This document shows, in pieces, positions 34,562-42,674 of a stretch of DNA of 64,000 nt. The notes under the pieces are model-generated. The model did not search any database. It saw nothing but the letters and a program-made list of their open reading frames with translations, and was not told the origin of the DNA. The position numbers were made by a program, and so were the translations under genes. The DNA lies in contig CAWJEW010000007.1 of assembly GCA_963842065.1 (NCBI GenBank), positions 310,001 through 374,000 on the forward strand, given 5' to 3'. Every line of letters starts with the position of its first letter. The first letter of the stretch is position 1. The stretch is from CAITWD01 sp963842065. Lineage in GTDB: Bacteria; Actinomycetota; Thermoleophilia; Miltoncostaeales; Miltoncostaeaceae.

Positions 34562-34895
34562 GGGCCGATCTACTCCTTGGCCTCAGCCGCAGCTGTCTGA
34601 GGGCGGCCCACAGCGCGCCCCGGTTTCACGGGTCCGGAATGATACCAGGCAATGCCCGCCAGAGGGGCCCAACAGGTTTTCCCCATCTGGGGAAAGAGCT
34701 GTGGAAAACCGGCAGACCCGCCTCGCCATGACGATCGGCCGTGGAACAGTTGTTGTGAATGTGACATCCCGTAACGGTTTTTGCCGCTTGCACCCGTCGA
34801 ACGTTTTCCACAGGCGAGCTGAGGGGTTCCTATGGCGACCTGCCCCGGATTAGAGTCTTCCGCGGTGGCCCGTGCCGCTGTTCTACCCGCCAGAG
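34562..34895. promoter_or_regulatory. rpmH-dnaA side intergenic region with DnaA-box-like words (candidate oriC part)
   Basis: Divergent gap between rpmH and the ATPase gene ahead of dnaA, so it must hold promoters both ways. Two words match TTWTNCACA exactly: TTTTCCACA at 34804-34812 and its reverse complement at 34700-34708. A near match, TTTTCCCCA, lies at 34677-34685. The interval is patchily A+T-richer than the genes. Whether this or the dnaA-dnaN gap is the replication origin cannot be decided by eye. Confidence 0.5.
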
Positions 34896-35618
34896 ATGAG
34901 CACACTCGCCTACTCACATCCCAGCCCAACCAAGTCGTCCACGCGGTGCGCACGTCTCGCCGTCTACCATGAGCCGACGGAGCCGCCGACGGTCGCTGAA
35001 ATCGCAGGCGACGACCCCGGGGCCCTCATCGAGCGACTCTTCGAGGCGGTTGCGCGCTGGTCGCGGCTGCCCATCGTCGCCATTCGGGAAATCATCGAGA
35101 ACCTCGTCCACGCCGACTTCCAGGACGCGCTGGTGAGCGTCCTGTCGAACGGCCACGTTGTCCGCGTATCCGACTCGGGCCCGGGAATCCATGACGCGAA
35201 ACTGGCGATGCAGCCGGGCTTCACGACCGCCGGCACACACGAGCGCTCGATCATTCGTGGGGTGGGCTGCGGCCTGCCGCTCGCAGCCAGCGCGATGGAT
35301 GCCGAAGGTGGAACGATCGAGTTCGCACGCAACCTCGGCGGGGGCACGGTCGTCACCCTGACGACCCCAAGCCACGCCATCGAGGATGATTCCGAAGACT
35401 CCGTCATGCCCGCCGACGACGACCGGCTCGTCATGGCGCTACTCCTGGAGATGGGTCCCTCCCTGCCGGAGCGTCTCGCCGCGGAGTTGTCTTGGACCGT
35501 CGGGCGCTGCGGACGGGAACTCGTCGTGCTCGAGAGCCGGGGGCTCGTCGCCCGCGATGCCGACGGCCGCCGCTCGCTGACCCCCAACGGGTCGCGCCTG
35601 CTGTCCACGCTGTTCTAG
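34896..35618 (+). CDS. GHKL ATPase with C-terminal winged-helix-like region, upstream of dnaA
   Basis: About 240 residues. A histidine-kinase-type ATP-binding fold is seen without any dimerisation/His domain: N box VAIREIIENLVHADF (about 58-72), G1 box DSGPGI (about 92), then RGVGCGLPLAASAMDAEGG as the G2 region and GGGTVVTLTTP as the last strand. After an acidic linker, residues about 170-240 (LVMALLLEMGPSLPERLAAE, LVVLESRGLVARDADGRRSL) read like a winged helix. Nine bp separate its stop from the dnaA start, suggesting co-expression. Function unknown; a regulator of origin use or of dnaA is possible. A GTG at 34872 is an alternative start. Confidence 0.75.
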   Translation: MSTLAYSHPSPTKSSTRCARLAVYHEPTEPPTVAEIAGDDPGALIERLFEAVARWSRLPIVAIREIIENLVHADFQDALVSVLSNGHVVRVSDSGPGIHDAKLAMQPGFTTAGTHERSIIRGVGCGLPLAASAMDAEGGTIEFARNLGGGTVVTLTTPSHAIEDDSEDSVMPADDDRLVMALLLEMGPSLPERLAAELSWTVGRCGRELVVLESRGLVARDADGRRSLTPNGSRLLSTLF

Positions 35619-35627
35619 GGTCCCCGC

Positions 35628-37025
35628 GTGAACGAAACCTCTCTCACCACCTCCACGCCCGGCATCGATGTCGCGTCCGTCTGGACCGATGTCTGTGAGC
35701 GCCTGGAATCGACGCTCAACCCATCGACGTTTACCTTCGCGTTCGGCCATGCGCGGGCGCTGGCGCTGGCCGAGGATGTCCTGACCATCGGCGTCGACAC
35801 GGAGTTCGCGCGCAACTGGGTTCAGCAGCGGTACATGACGCTGCTCAAGGACGCGCTGTTCGAGGTGACGGGAGCCGATCTCGAGGTCGAGGTCGTCATT
35901 GCCCCATCGGACGACCAGCCTGCGCCCGAATCGCCGAGCGAGGAACCGCCGACACAGGTGGCGCCCCAAGTCGACATCCCGCGGCGCCACCAGGGCCGGC
36001 TACAGCCCCGCTTCACGTTCGACGCATTCGTTACCGGACCGTCGAACCGATTCGCGCACGCCGCGGCGCTCGCCGTCGCGGAGGCTCCGGCCCGTGCGTA
36101 CAACCCGTTTTTCATCTACGGCGGGGTCGGCCTGGGCAAGACCCATCTCCTGCACGCCATCGGCCATTTCGTCGACAACAACTACCCTGAGTTGGCGTAC
36201 CTGTACGTCTCTGTCGAGACGTTCACCAACGAGTTCATCAACGCGTTGCGTGACGGGAACATCCGCACATTCAAGGACCGTTACCGCAGCGTAGATGTGC
36301 TGTTGATCGACGATATCCAGTCCCTGCAAGGACGCGAACAGACCCAGGAAGAGTTCTTTCACACCTTCAACGCCCTGCACGACAGCGGCAAGCAGATCGT
36401 GATCTGCTCCGATCGTCCGCCCAAGGCGATCGCGACACTGGAGGATCGCCTCCGCTCCCGGTTCGAGATGGGACTCATCACCGATATCCAGCCGCCGGAC
36501 CTGGAAACCCGGATCGCCATCCTTCGCAAGCGCGTCCAGTATGACGCGTACCAGGTGCACGACACCGAGGTGCTCTCGTTTATCGCCTCGCGGGTGTCAA
36601 CAAACGTCCGCGCCCTCGAGGGCGCGCTCACCCGAGTCATGGCCCACGCCTCGATTTCCGGGCGGCCAGTGAGCGTCGAGCTGACCCGTGAGGTACTCCA
36701 AGACCTCTACCCGCCAGACGACGGGATTGTCACGATCGAGAACATCCAGCGCGAGACCTGCCGGTACTTCGATATCGGCTTCGACGAGTTGATCGGCCAT
36801 AAGCGGACCCGCAGGCTGGTGACCCCGCGCCAGGTCGCGATGTACCTCAGCCGCGAACTCACCGATGGATCCTTGCCGAACATCGGCAAGGCATTCGGGA
36901 ACCGCGACCACACCACGGTGATGTACGCCGTGCAGAAGGTCGCCCAGCAGATGAGTGACGAGGGTGAGGTCTACTCGGCCGTTCAGACGCTCACCACCCG
37001 CCTCACGGGCACCCCGCGCCGCTAG
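35628..37025 (+). CDS. dnaA: Chromosomal replication initiator protein DnaA
   Basis: 465 residues, GTG start. N-terminal domain I (VWTDVCERLESTLNPSTF), a Pro/Glu-rich domain II (about 85-115), then the AAA+ domain III with FIYGGVGLGKTHLLHAIGHF (Walker A) and VDVLLIDDIQSLQGREQTQE (Walker B), sensor segment IVICSDRPPKAIATLEDRLR, and domain IV ending in the DnaA signature IGKAFGNRDHTTVMYAVQKV. It binds DnaA boxes and opens the origin. The upstream ATPase gene is 9 bp away. Confidence 0.98.
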   Translation: MNETSLTTSTPGIDVASVWTDVCERLESTLNPSTFTFAFGHARALALAEDVLTIGVDTEFARNWVQQRYMTLLKDALFEVTGADLEVEVVIAPSDDQPAPESPSEEPPTQVAPQVDIPRRHQGRLQPRFTFDAFVTGPSNRFAHAAALAVAEAPARAYNPFFIYGGVGLGKTHLLHAIGHFVDNNYPELAYLYVSVETFTNEFINALRDGNIRTFKDRYRSVDVLLIDDIQSLQGREQTQEEFFHTFNALHDSGKQIVICSDRPPKAIATLEDRLRSRFEMGLITDIQPPDLETRIAILRKRVQYDAYQVHDTEVLSFIASRVSTNVRALEGALTRVMAHASISGRPVSVELTREVLQDLYPPDDGIVTIENIQRETCRYFDIGFDELIGHKRTRRLVTPRQVAMYLSRELTDGSLPNIGKAFGNRDHTTVMYAVQKVAQQMSDEGEVYSAVQTLTTRLTGTPRR

Positions 37026-37409
37026 CGGCAGCCGCGGGACGTCGCCGGACCAGGGGCCTCCGCTCCACGATCGTGCGGGGTCCACGCCCGGCGACGCCGC
37101 GGACCCGACCCCGTCATCACGCCACCGTCCTGGGGACCGTTGGTCGGATAACCCGCGGATGATCCGCGCCCCCATCCACAGGTTCCCGCGCCCGCGCCCG
37201 CTGGTGAGCCGTCCCCGGGAAACTGGGGACCAACCAACACTGACCTGCACACCCCTCCGACAGGTGACAAGCCTGATGGATATTGGCCTCTCGAGTCGAT
37301 GTCCCCATATCCACAGCGCCTATGGTTACTACAAGATCTCTTTCTGAGATCTTTTTACTTCAACATCGTGGGCGACAAAGCGACGTCGCTGCCCGGTAGG
37401 GTCGTCGTC
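37026..37409. other. dnaA-dnaN intergenic region, candidate replication origin
   Basis: A 384-bp gene-free stretch in the place where oriC lies in most actinobacteria. DnaA-box-like words are weak: ATATCCACA at 37307-37315 (one mismatch to TTWTNCACA) and CCATCCACA at 37172-37180 (two mismatches). An A+T-rich tract from about 37321 to 37370, just before dnaN, could be an unwinding element or dnaN promoter. Repeated GGGGAC/GTCCCC words are present. Origin function is inference. Confidence 0.5.
37333..37356 (+). terminator. Hairpin plus short T run before dnaN
   Basis: Eight-base perfect arms AAGATCTC (37333-37340) and GAGATCTT (37346-37353) with a five-base TTTCT loop, followed by a few T. It has the form of a weak intrinsic terminator or attenuator for dnaA-to-dnaN read-through, but could equally be part of an unwinding element. 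Confidence 0.4.
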
Positions 37410-38510
37410 ATGCGACTGACGTGTGCGAAGGAAGATCTCGCCGCCGTGCTGTCGGCGGTCGGACGGGCCACCTCAACCAAAAGCACCGTGCCTGTCTTGG
37501 GCAACGTGCTCATCGAAGCCAAAGACGGCAAGGTCCTCGTCGCGGCGACCGACATGGAACTCTCGCTCCGCGCACCGCTGACCGCCAGCATTGAGGAACC
37601 CGGCAGCGTGGTGTTGCCCCGACTGGCATCAGACATCGTCCGTTCGATGTCACCCGGCGAGGTAGTCATCGAGCACCGGCCCGGGGAAGGCATCGTGTCA
37701 CTCTCCAGCGGGGCCTCGTCGTTCACACTCAACTGCCATCAGGCGTCCGAGTTTCCCGAGTTGCCGCCGGACGTCGGTGAGGGCATCATGTTGCCCGCCG
37801 CGACCGTTCTCGCCGCGACGGAGCGCGTGACCAAGGCGGCGTCCCGTGACGACACGCGACCAGTACTGACGGGTGTTCTGGTGCGACTCGAATCCGACGC
37901 GCTGACGATGGTGGCGACCGATTCGTACCGTCTCGCCGTGCGCCGTGGGCCGATTACCACTGGGCCCTCGGAGCCCGTCGAAGCGTTGATACCGGCGCGT
38001 GCACTGGCTGAGGCCCAGCGGGTGCTCGCCTTGGCTGGTGTGGATGAGGTTGAACTCGTCCTGACCGAGACCCAAGCCACCCTGCGGGCTGCTGACGTAC
38101 GCCTGACGACGCGTCTGATCGACGGGCAGTTTCCCGACTACCGGCAGCTGATCCCCGAACGGTTTGAGCACGAGTTGGTCCTGAACCGGATCGAACTACT
38201 CGGCGTGTTGACGCGGATCGGCGTGCTGGCGCAACGCAACACCCCGGTGCGGATGTCGTTCTCGGAGGGAGAGCTCACCGTGTCGGCCGTCAGTGATCAG
38301 CTCGGCGAGGGCCGGGAGTCGCTGCCGGTCGCGTTTGCGGGGGAGCCGCTCGAGATCGGCTTTAACGTCGAGTTTCTGCGCGCTGGCGTGGAGAGCATCG
38401 ACGGCGACACTGTGCGCCTGGGCATCATCAGCCCACTGCGTCCAGGGCTGTTGAGAGGTGAAAGCGACGACTTCCGGTACCTGTTGATGCCGATTCGTCT
38501 GAGCGGCTGA
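37410..38510 (+). CDS. dnaN: DNA polymerase III beta subunit (sliding clamp)
   Basis: 366 residues, normal for DnaN. MRLTCAKEDLAAVLSAVGRA, VLGNVLIEAKDGKVLVAATD, and the C-terminal SPLRPGLLRGESDDFRYLLM with PIRLSG are family features. It forms the ring that tethers replicative polymerase. The ATG at 37410 is preferred over an upstream ATG at 37299 because the extra residues are not clamp-like. 13 bp before recF. Confidence 0.97.
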   Translation: MRLTCAKEDLAAVLSAVGRATSTKSTVPVLGNVLIEAKDGKVLVAATDMELSLRAPLTASIEEPGSVVLPRLASDIVRSMSPGEVVIEHRPGEGIVSLSSGASSFTLNCHQASEFPELPPDVGEGIMLPAATVLAATERVTKAASRDDTRPVLTGVLVRLESDALTMVATDSYRLAVRRGPITTGPSEPVEALIPARALAEAQRVLALAGVDEVELVLTETQATLRAADVRLTTRLIDGQFPDYRQLIPERFEHELVLNRIELLGVLTRIGVLAQRNTPVRMSFSEGELTVSAVSDQLGEGRESLPVAFAGEPLEIGFNVEFLRAGVESIDGDTVRLGIISPLRPGLLRGESDDFRYLLMPIRLSG

Positions 38511-38523
38511 GTCGGGGCGACGC

Positions 38524-39657
38524 GTGCCGGACGGTCGGCCGTGGCGCGTCCGATCGCTTGCCGTCAGCGATCTGCGCTGTTGGAAGCGCCTCACCTTGGA
38601 GTTGCCCGCCGGCCTGATCGTGATCACTGGGCCCAACGGAGCCGGCAAGACATCGATCATCGAAGCGATCGTCCTGGCGACGCTCGGGGTGTCGCCGCGG
38701 ACATCGCAGCTCGCCGAACTCGTACGCACCGGCGCCCCCACGGTTCGCGTCGCCGGAGATTTCGACGACCCCGCCACCCCTGGTCTCCACGTGCGCCGGG
38801 AAATCGGCTACGCCGTCGGTATCGGGCGCCGTCTGTCCCTCGATGGCGTCGCTGTGCGGCAATTGATGGCGTGGCGCCGCCCAGGCGCGGTGCTCGTGTT
38901 TGTTCCCGAGGAGTTGCGGGCGGTCAAAGGACCACCCGCAGCGCGTCGCCGGAGCGTCGATCGGCTACTTGAGGCCACCACCCCCAGGTTCCTTGACGAG
39001 CTGGCGAACTACCAGGACGCCCTCAGCCAGCGGAACGCGCTTCTGCGCCGGGCGCGTGCGGGGGCGGCCGATATCCGGTCGGCGTTTCCGTGGGAGGCCC
39101 GGATGGCTGCGCACGGGGCACAGGTGGCGATGGCCCGCCGCTCCGTGACCGCGGCGCTTGCACCCCGGTTCGCATATTGGCTCGAGCGCCTGGGTGGTGG
39201 GGCGGGCGGGACGCTCAGGTGGGAGCCCTCGCCCGCCGCCCTCGGTGAGATGTCCGACGAGGGCCTCGAGGACCAGCTCCGCGAGCGCTTGGAGAGCCAA
39301 CGTGCGCGGGACCTTGGTGCAGGCCTGACGACGTCCGGCCCTCATCGGGACGACCTGTGGATTGGGTCGGGCGAACGTGATCTGCGCAGGCTCGGCAGCC
39401 AAGGCGAGCAGCGTACCGCCGCGCTGGCAATGCTCTTGGCGCATCGCGACCAGATGCGCGCCGCCGGAGCCGGGCCCATACTGTTACTCGACGACGTGCT
39501 GTCCGAGCTCGATCCGGATCGGCGCGCCGCGCTGTTCTCCGCGCTTGACGGCAACGAGCAGGTCGTGCTCACATCCGCGGACCCGGCGGCGTCGTTGGCC
39601 GGAACATCACGGGAGGCCACGATTTTCCAGGTGCGCGACGGTGTCTGCACCGCGTAG
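38524..39657 (+). CDS. recF: DNA replication and repair protein RecF
   Basis: 377 residues, GTG start. Walker A at about 37-44 in VITGPNGAGKTSIIEAIVLA, the ABC-type signature in LRRLGSQGEQRTAALAMLLA, Walker B in GPILLLDDVLSELDPDRRAA, plus LTTSGPHRDDLWIG. It binds ssDNA/dsDNA junctions and helps load RecA. Follows dnaN by 13 bp and overlaps the DUF721 frame slightly. Confidence 0.95.
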   Translation: MPDGRPWRVRSLAVSDLRCWKRLTLELPAGLIVITGPNGAGKTSIIEAIVLATLGVSPRTSQLAELVRTGAPTVRVAGDFDDPATPGLHVRREIGYAVGIGRRLSLDGVAVRQLMAWRRPGAVLVFVPEELRAVKGPPAARRRSVDRLLEATTPRFLDELANYQDALSQRNALLRRARAGAADIRSAFPWEARMAAHGAQVAMARRSVTAALAPRFAYWLERLGGGAGGTLRWEPSPAALGEMSDEGLEDQLRERLESQRARDLGAGLTTSGPHRDDLWIGSGERDLRRLGSQGEQRTAALAMLLAHRDQMRAAGAGPILLLDDVLSELDPDRRAALFSALDGNEQVVLTSADPAASLAGTSREATIFQVRDGVCTA

Positions 39658-40234
39658 AGTGCGGCGTCGGCGCGAGCCGGCACCCGCTGCACGGCTCCTG
39701 CCGAGCTTGCGCAATGCGCCCGCACGGGCGGATCAGGCCGATCTGGCGGCGGCGTGGCGCCAACTCGGTCGGCACGGCGCCGGGGCGATTCCGATCCGCG
39801 TGTCGCGCAACGGCGTGGTCATCGTCGCGTGTGCCGATGCCATGCGGGCACAGCAGATCTCTGCGGACGCCGATCGTCTCCAAGAAGAATTAGCGCGGAT
39901 TGCGGGCATTTCGATCACCCGCATCGACACCGTAATCGCCGACCATGCGGTCCGGCTCCCGGATTTCGGCCCGTCTCCGGCGCCGCCGGTCTCGGGGGCC
40001 GCGCTTCGCGCCGCCGAGCAGGTCGCAGAGGGAATGACCGTGGGGATCGAAGATCCGGAACTCCGGGCCGCCATCACGCGTGCGGCCGCCGCCTCGATTG
40101 CGCGCAGATGGGATGCAATAGGCAACGGACTGACGCAAGATTTCCCTGCAATTTCTGGCCGTCAGACCGTCGGGGGGCCGACCGTGATTGCTAAGATGTA
40201 CGGGATGCAGTACTGCAGCAGAAAGGACGCGTGA
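39641..40234 (+). CDS. DUF721 (DciA-like) protein
   Basis: About 197 residues if the GTG at 39641 is used; a GTG at 39659, just after the recF stop, gives 191. The DUF721 core is DLAAAWRQLGRHGAGAIPIR followed by VSRNGVVIVACADAMRAQQI and LQEELARIAG. Proteins of this family between recF and gyrB are the actinobacterial counterparts of DciA, which in other bacteria loads the replicative helicase. The C-terminal ~90 residues are not part of the core. The stop overlaps gyrB GTG by 4 bp. Confidence 0.8.
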   Translation: MSAPRRVRRRREPAPAARLLPSLRNAPARADQADLAAAWRQLGRHGAGAIPIRVSRNGVVIVACADAMRAQQISADADRLQEELARIAGISITRIDTVIADHAVRLPDFGPSPAPPVSGAALRAAEQVAEGMTVGIEDPELRAAITRAAAASIARRWDAIGNGLTQDFPAISGRQTVGGPTVIAKMYGMQYCSRKDA

Positions 40235-42636
40235 CAACCGACCAGCAGGGGCGCCCCGGGTACGACGCAGCCGACATCACCGTCCTCGAGGGACTCGAGG
40301 CGGTACGCCGGCGACCGGGTATGTACATCGGCTCGACCGGGCCGAGAGGACTCCACCACCTGGTGTACGAGGCTGTCGACAATTCGGTCGACGAGGCTCT
40401 CGCAGGGTATTGCGACCACGTCGAGGTTACCTTGCACCCGGACGGCTCATGCACCGTTGTCGACAACGGCCGCGGGATCCCCGTCGCTGCGATGGCCGAG
40501 CAGGGGGGGCGCAGCGCGCTCGAGGTGGTGCTCACGATGCTGCACGCCGGCGGAAAGTTCGGCGGCGAGGGGTACAAGGTCTCCGGTGGCCTGCATGGCG
40601 TCGGTATCAGCGTCGTCAACGCGCTGTCCGAGTCGCTCACGGCGGAAGTTGCGCGCGACGGCTACCTCTGGATACAGCGGTACGCGATGGGCGAGCCGGT
40701 CACCCCGATCGAGAAGGGCCCCGCGACCGACCGCACCGGCACGACGATCAGCTTCCTGCCCGACCGCGACATCTTCGAGGAGCCTGACTTCGACTTCGAC
40801 GTGCTCGCCAAGCGTTTCCGGGAGACCGCCTTCCTGACCAAGGGTCTGACGATTCACCTCGTCGATGAGCGCGGCGAGGGCCGGGAGGAGACCCACTGCT
40901 ACGAGGGTGGACTGGTCGATTTCGTGACCCACCTCAACGAGGGCCGCGAGGTCCTGCATCGCGATGTGATCATGATCGAGTCGGAGGGGCCCGAGGGCTC
41001 GTTGGAGGCGGCGTTCCAGTGGACCGCGTCGTTCAACGAGGCGGTCTACACCTTCGCCAACAACATCAACACCCACGAGGGCGGCACGCACCTCACTGGC
41101 GTGCGTACCGCGCTGACGCGATTGCTCAACGACTACGCGCGCGCCAAAGGTCTCCTGAAAGATAAGGACGACAATCTCGAAGGCACCGACACGCGTGAGG
41201 GCTTGACCGCGATCGTCTCGGTGAAGCTCCGCGAGCCCCAATTCGAAGGGCAGACCAAGACCAAGCTCGGCAACTCGGAAATCGCCGGTTTCGTCAACCA
41301 AGCCGTCAATCAGGCGCTTGGCGAGTACTTCGAGGAGAACCCGACGACGGCCCGTGCGGTTTGCGCGAAGGCCGTCAACGCGTCCCAGGCACGCTTGGCT
41401 GCGCGGAAGGCCCGCGATCTGGCACGGCGCAAGGGGGCGCTCGATTCGGGCGGCCTGCCGGGCAAGCTGGCCGACTGCAGCGACCGCGATCCGGAGAACA
41501 CCGAACTCTTCCTCGTTGAGGGCGACTCGGCCGGCGGGTCGGCGGTGCGCGCGCGCCAGTCGACGTTCCAGGCGATCCTCCCGTTGCGCGGCAAGATCAT
41601 CAACGTCGAGAAGGCGCGCATCGACAAGGTCCTCTCCAACGCCGAAATCCAGGCCATGATCACGGCCATCGGTACGGGTATCGACGACGACTTCGACCTC
41701 ACGAAGGCCCGCTACAAGAAGCTGGTCGTCATGACCGATGCGGACGTGGACGGCGCCCATATTCGGACGCTGATCCTGACGTTCTTGTTCCAGCACTTGC
41801 GCGGCCTGATTGACGCCGGCTACGTGTACATCGCCTGCCCGCCGCTGTACAAAGTGAAGCTGGGGAGCAACGAGCAGTACATGGAAAAGGAGTCGGACCT
41901 CGAGGAGTGGTTGCTCGATCGCCACCTCGACGCGGTGCGCATCACCGCCCTGGGCGGCGAGCCGACCCCGCTTACCAAGACGCGGTTCCATCGCCTCCAG
42001 CGAGTCTTGCGCGAGCATGAGGCGTGGGCCTCGGTCGTGCGCGGCAACTATGGCGTCGCGGCCGGCGACTTTGTGCAGGCCCACGATCTGGTGGGCTTGG
42101 TGCCGTCGAGTCTCGATGATCTCGCCGAGTCCGTGCGGGCAGCATCGAACGACCGGTTCCGGCTGGAGGCCGACGTCGATGTCGCCGCGCAGGGCGTTTC
42201 TGCGCGAGCCGTGAGCGTGCGTACGGGAGAGGCCAGTTCTGCGCGCCTCAATCTCGAGATGTTCGCGTCGCGGGGAATGTCCCAGCTAGCCGGTGCGCGC
42301 GTGCGCCTGGACGATCTCGTCGGCCAGGCGCCCTTCGTCGTGACGCGTGGCTCGCGCACCCGGGAGGCGGCCAACTACGACGCGCTCCGCACGGCGGTGC
42401 TGGAGTTGTGCCGCGAGGGGATCACGCTGAGTCGGTTCAAGGGGCTCGGCGAAATGAACAGCGATCAGCTGTGGGAGACGACCATGGATCCCGAGCGGCG
42501 CGTCCTGCAGCGCGTGACGATGGAAGACGAGGCCTCCGCAGGCGACTTGTTCGCGACGCTCATGGGCGACAAGGTTGAGCCCCGGCGCCAGTTCATCGAG
42601 CAGAACGCCCAGAACGTTCGCTTCCTGGACGTGTAG
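40231..42636 (+). CDS. gyrB: DNA gyrase subunit B
   Basis: 801 residues, GTG start with AAAGGA upstream. GHKL ATPase: HLVYEAVDNSVDEALAGYCD, VVDNGRGIPV, GGLHGVGISVVNALS and the transducer QTKTKLGNSEIAGFVNQAVN. TOPRIM: LFLVEGDSAGGSAVRARQ and VVMTDADVDGAHIRTLILTF with catalytic Glu and Asp-x-Asp. Between the TOPRIM core (about 550) and LSRFKGLGEMN (about 730) lies an insert of roughly 170 residues, as in Gram-negative GyrB; most actinobacterial proteins lack it. Forms A2B2 gyrase with GyrA, encoded 38 bp downstream. Confidence 0.97.
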   Translation: MTTDQQGRPGYDAADITVLEGLEAVRRRPGMYIGSTGPRGLHHLVYEAVDNSVDEALAGYCDHVEVTLHPDGSCTVVDNGRGIPVAAMAEQGGRSALEVVLTMLHAGGKFGGEGYKVSGGLHGVGISVVNALSESLTAEVARDGYLWIQRYAMGEPVTPIEKGPATDRTGTTISFLPDRDIFEEPDFDFDVLAKRFRETAFLTKGLTIHLVDERGEGREETHCYEGGLVDFVTHLNEGREVLHRDVIMIESEGPEGSLEAAFQWTASFNEAVYTFANNINTHEGGTHLTGVRTALTRLLNDYARAKGLLKDKDDNLEGTDTREGLTAIVSVKLREPQFEGQTKTKLGNSEIAGFVNQAVNQALGEYFEENPTTARAVCAKAVNASQARLAARKARDLARRKGALDSGGLPGKLADCSDRDPENTELFLVEGDSAGGSAVRARQSTFQAILPLRGKIINVEKARIDKVLSNAEIQAMITAIGTGIDDDFDLTKARYKKLVVMTDADVDGAHIRTLILTFLFQHLRGLIDAGYVYIACPPLYKVKLGSNEQYMEKESDLEEWLLDRHLDAVRITALGGEPTPLTKTRFHRLQRVLREHEAWASVVRGNYGVAAGDFVQAHDLVGLVPSSLDDLAESVRAASNDRFRLEADVDVAAQGVSARAVSVRTGEASSARLNLEMFASRGMSQLAGARVRLDDLVGQAPFVVTRGSRTREAANYDALRTAVLELCREGITLSRFKGLGEMNSDQLWETTMDPERRVLQRVTMEDEASAGDLFATLMGDKVEPRRQFIEQNAQNVRFLDV

Positions 42637-42674
42637 CCGTCGTGGCCGCCGGGAGCCGGGCAGGGAGGATGTAG

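Noticed and set aside
34623..34632. Possible second parS near TTTCACGGG
   Set aside because: Only the left half matches; the palindrome is absent.
40447..42084. Minus-strand open frame opposite gyrB
   Set aside because: Composition is that of antisense to gyrB, and gyrB is unambiguous.
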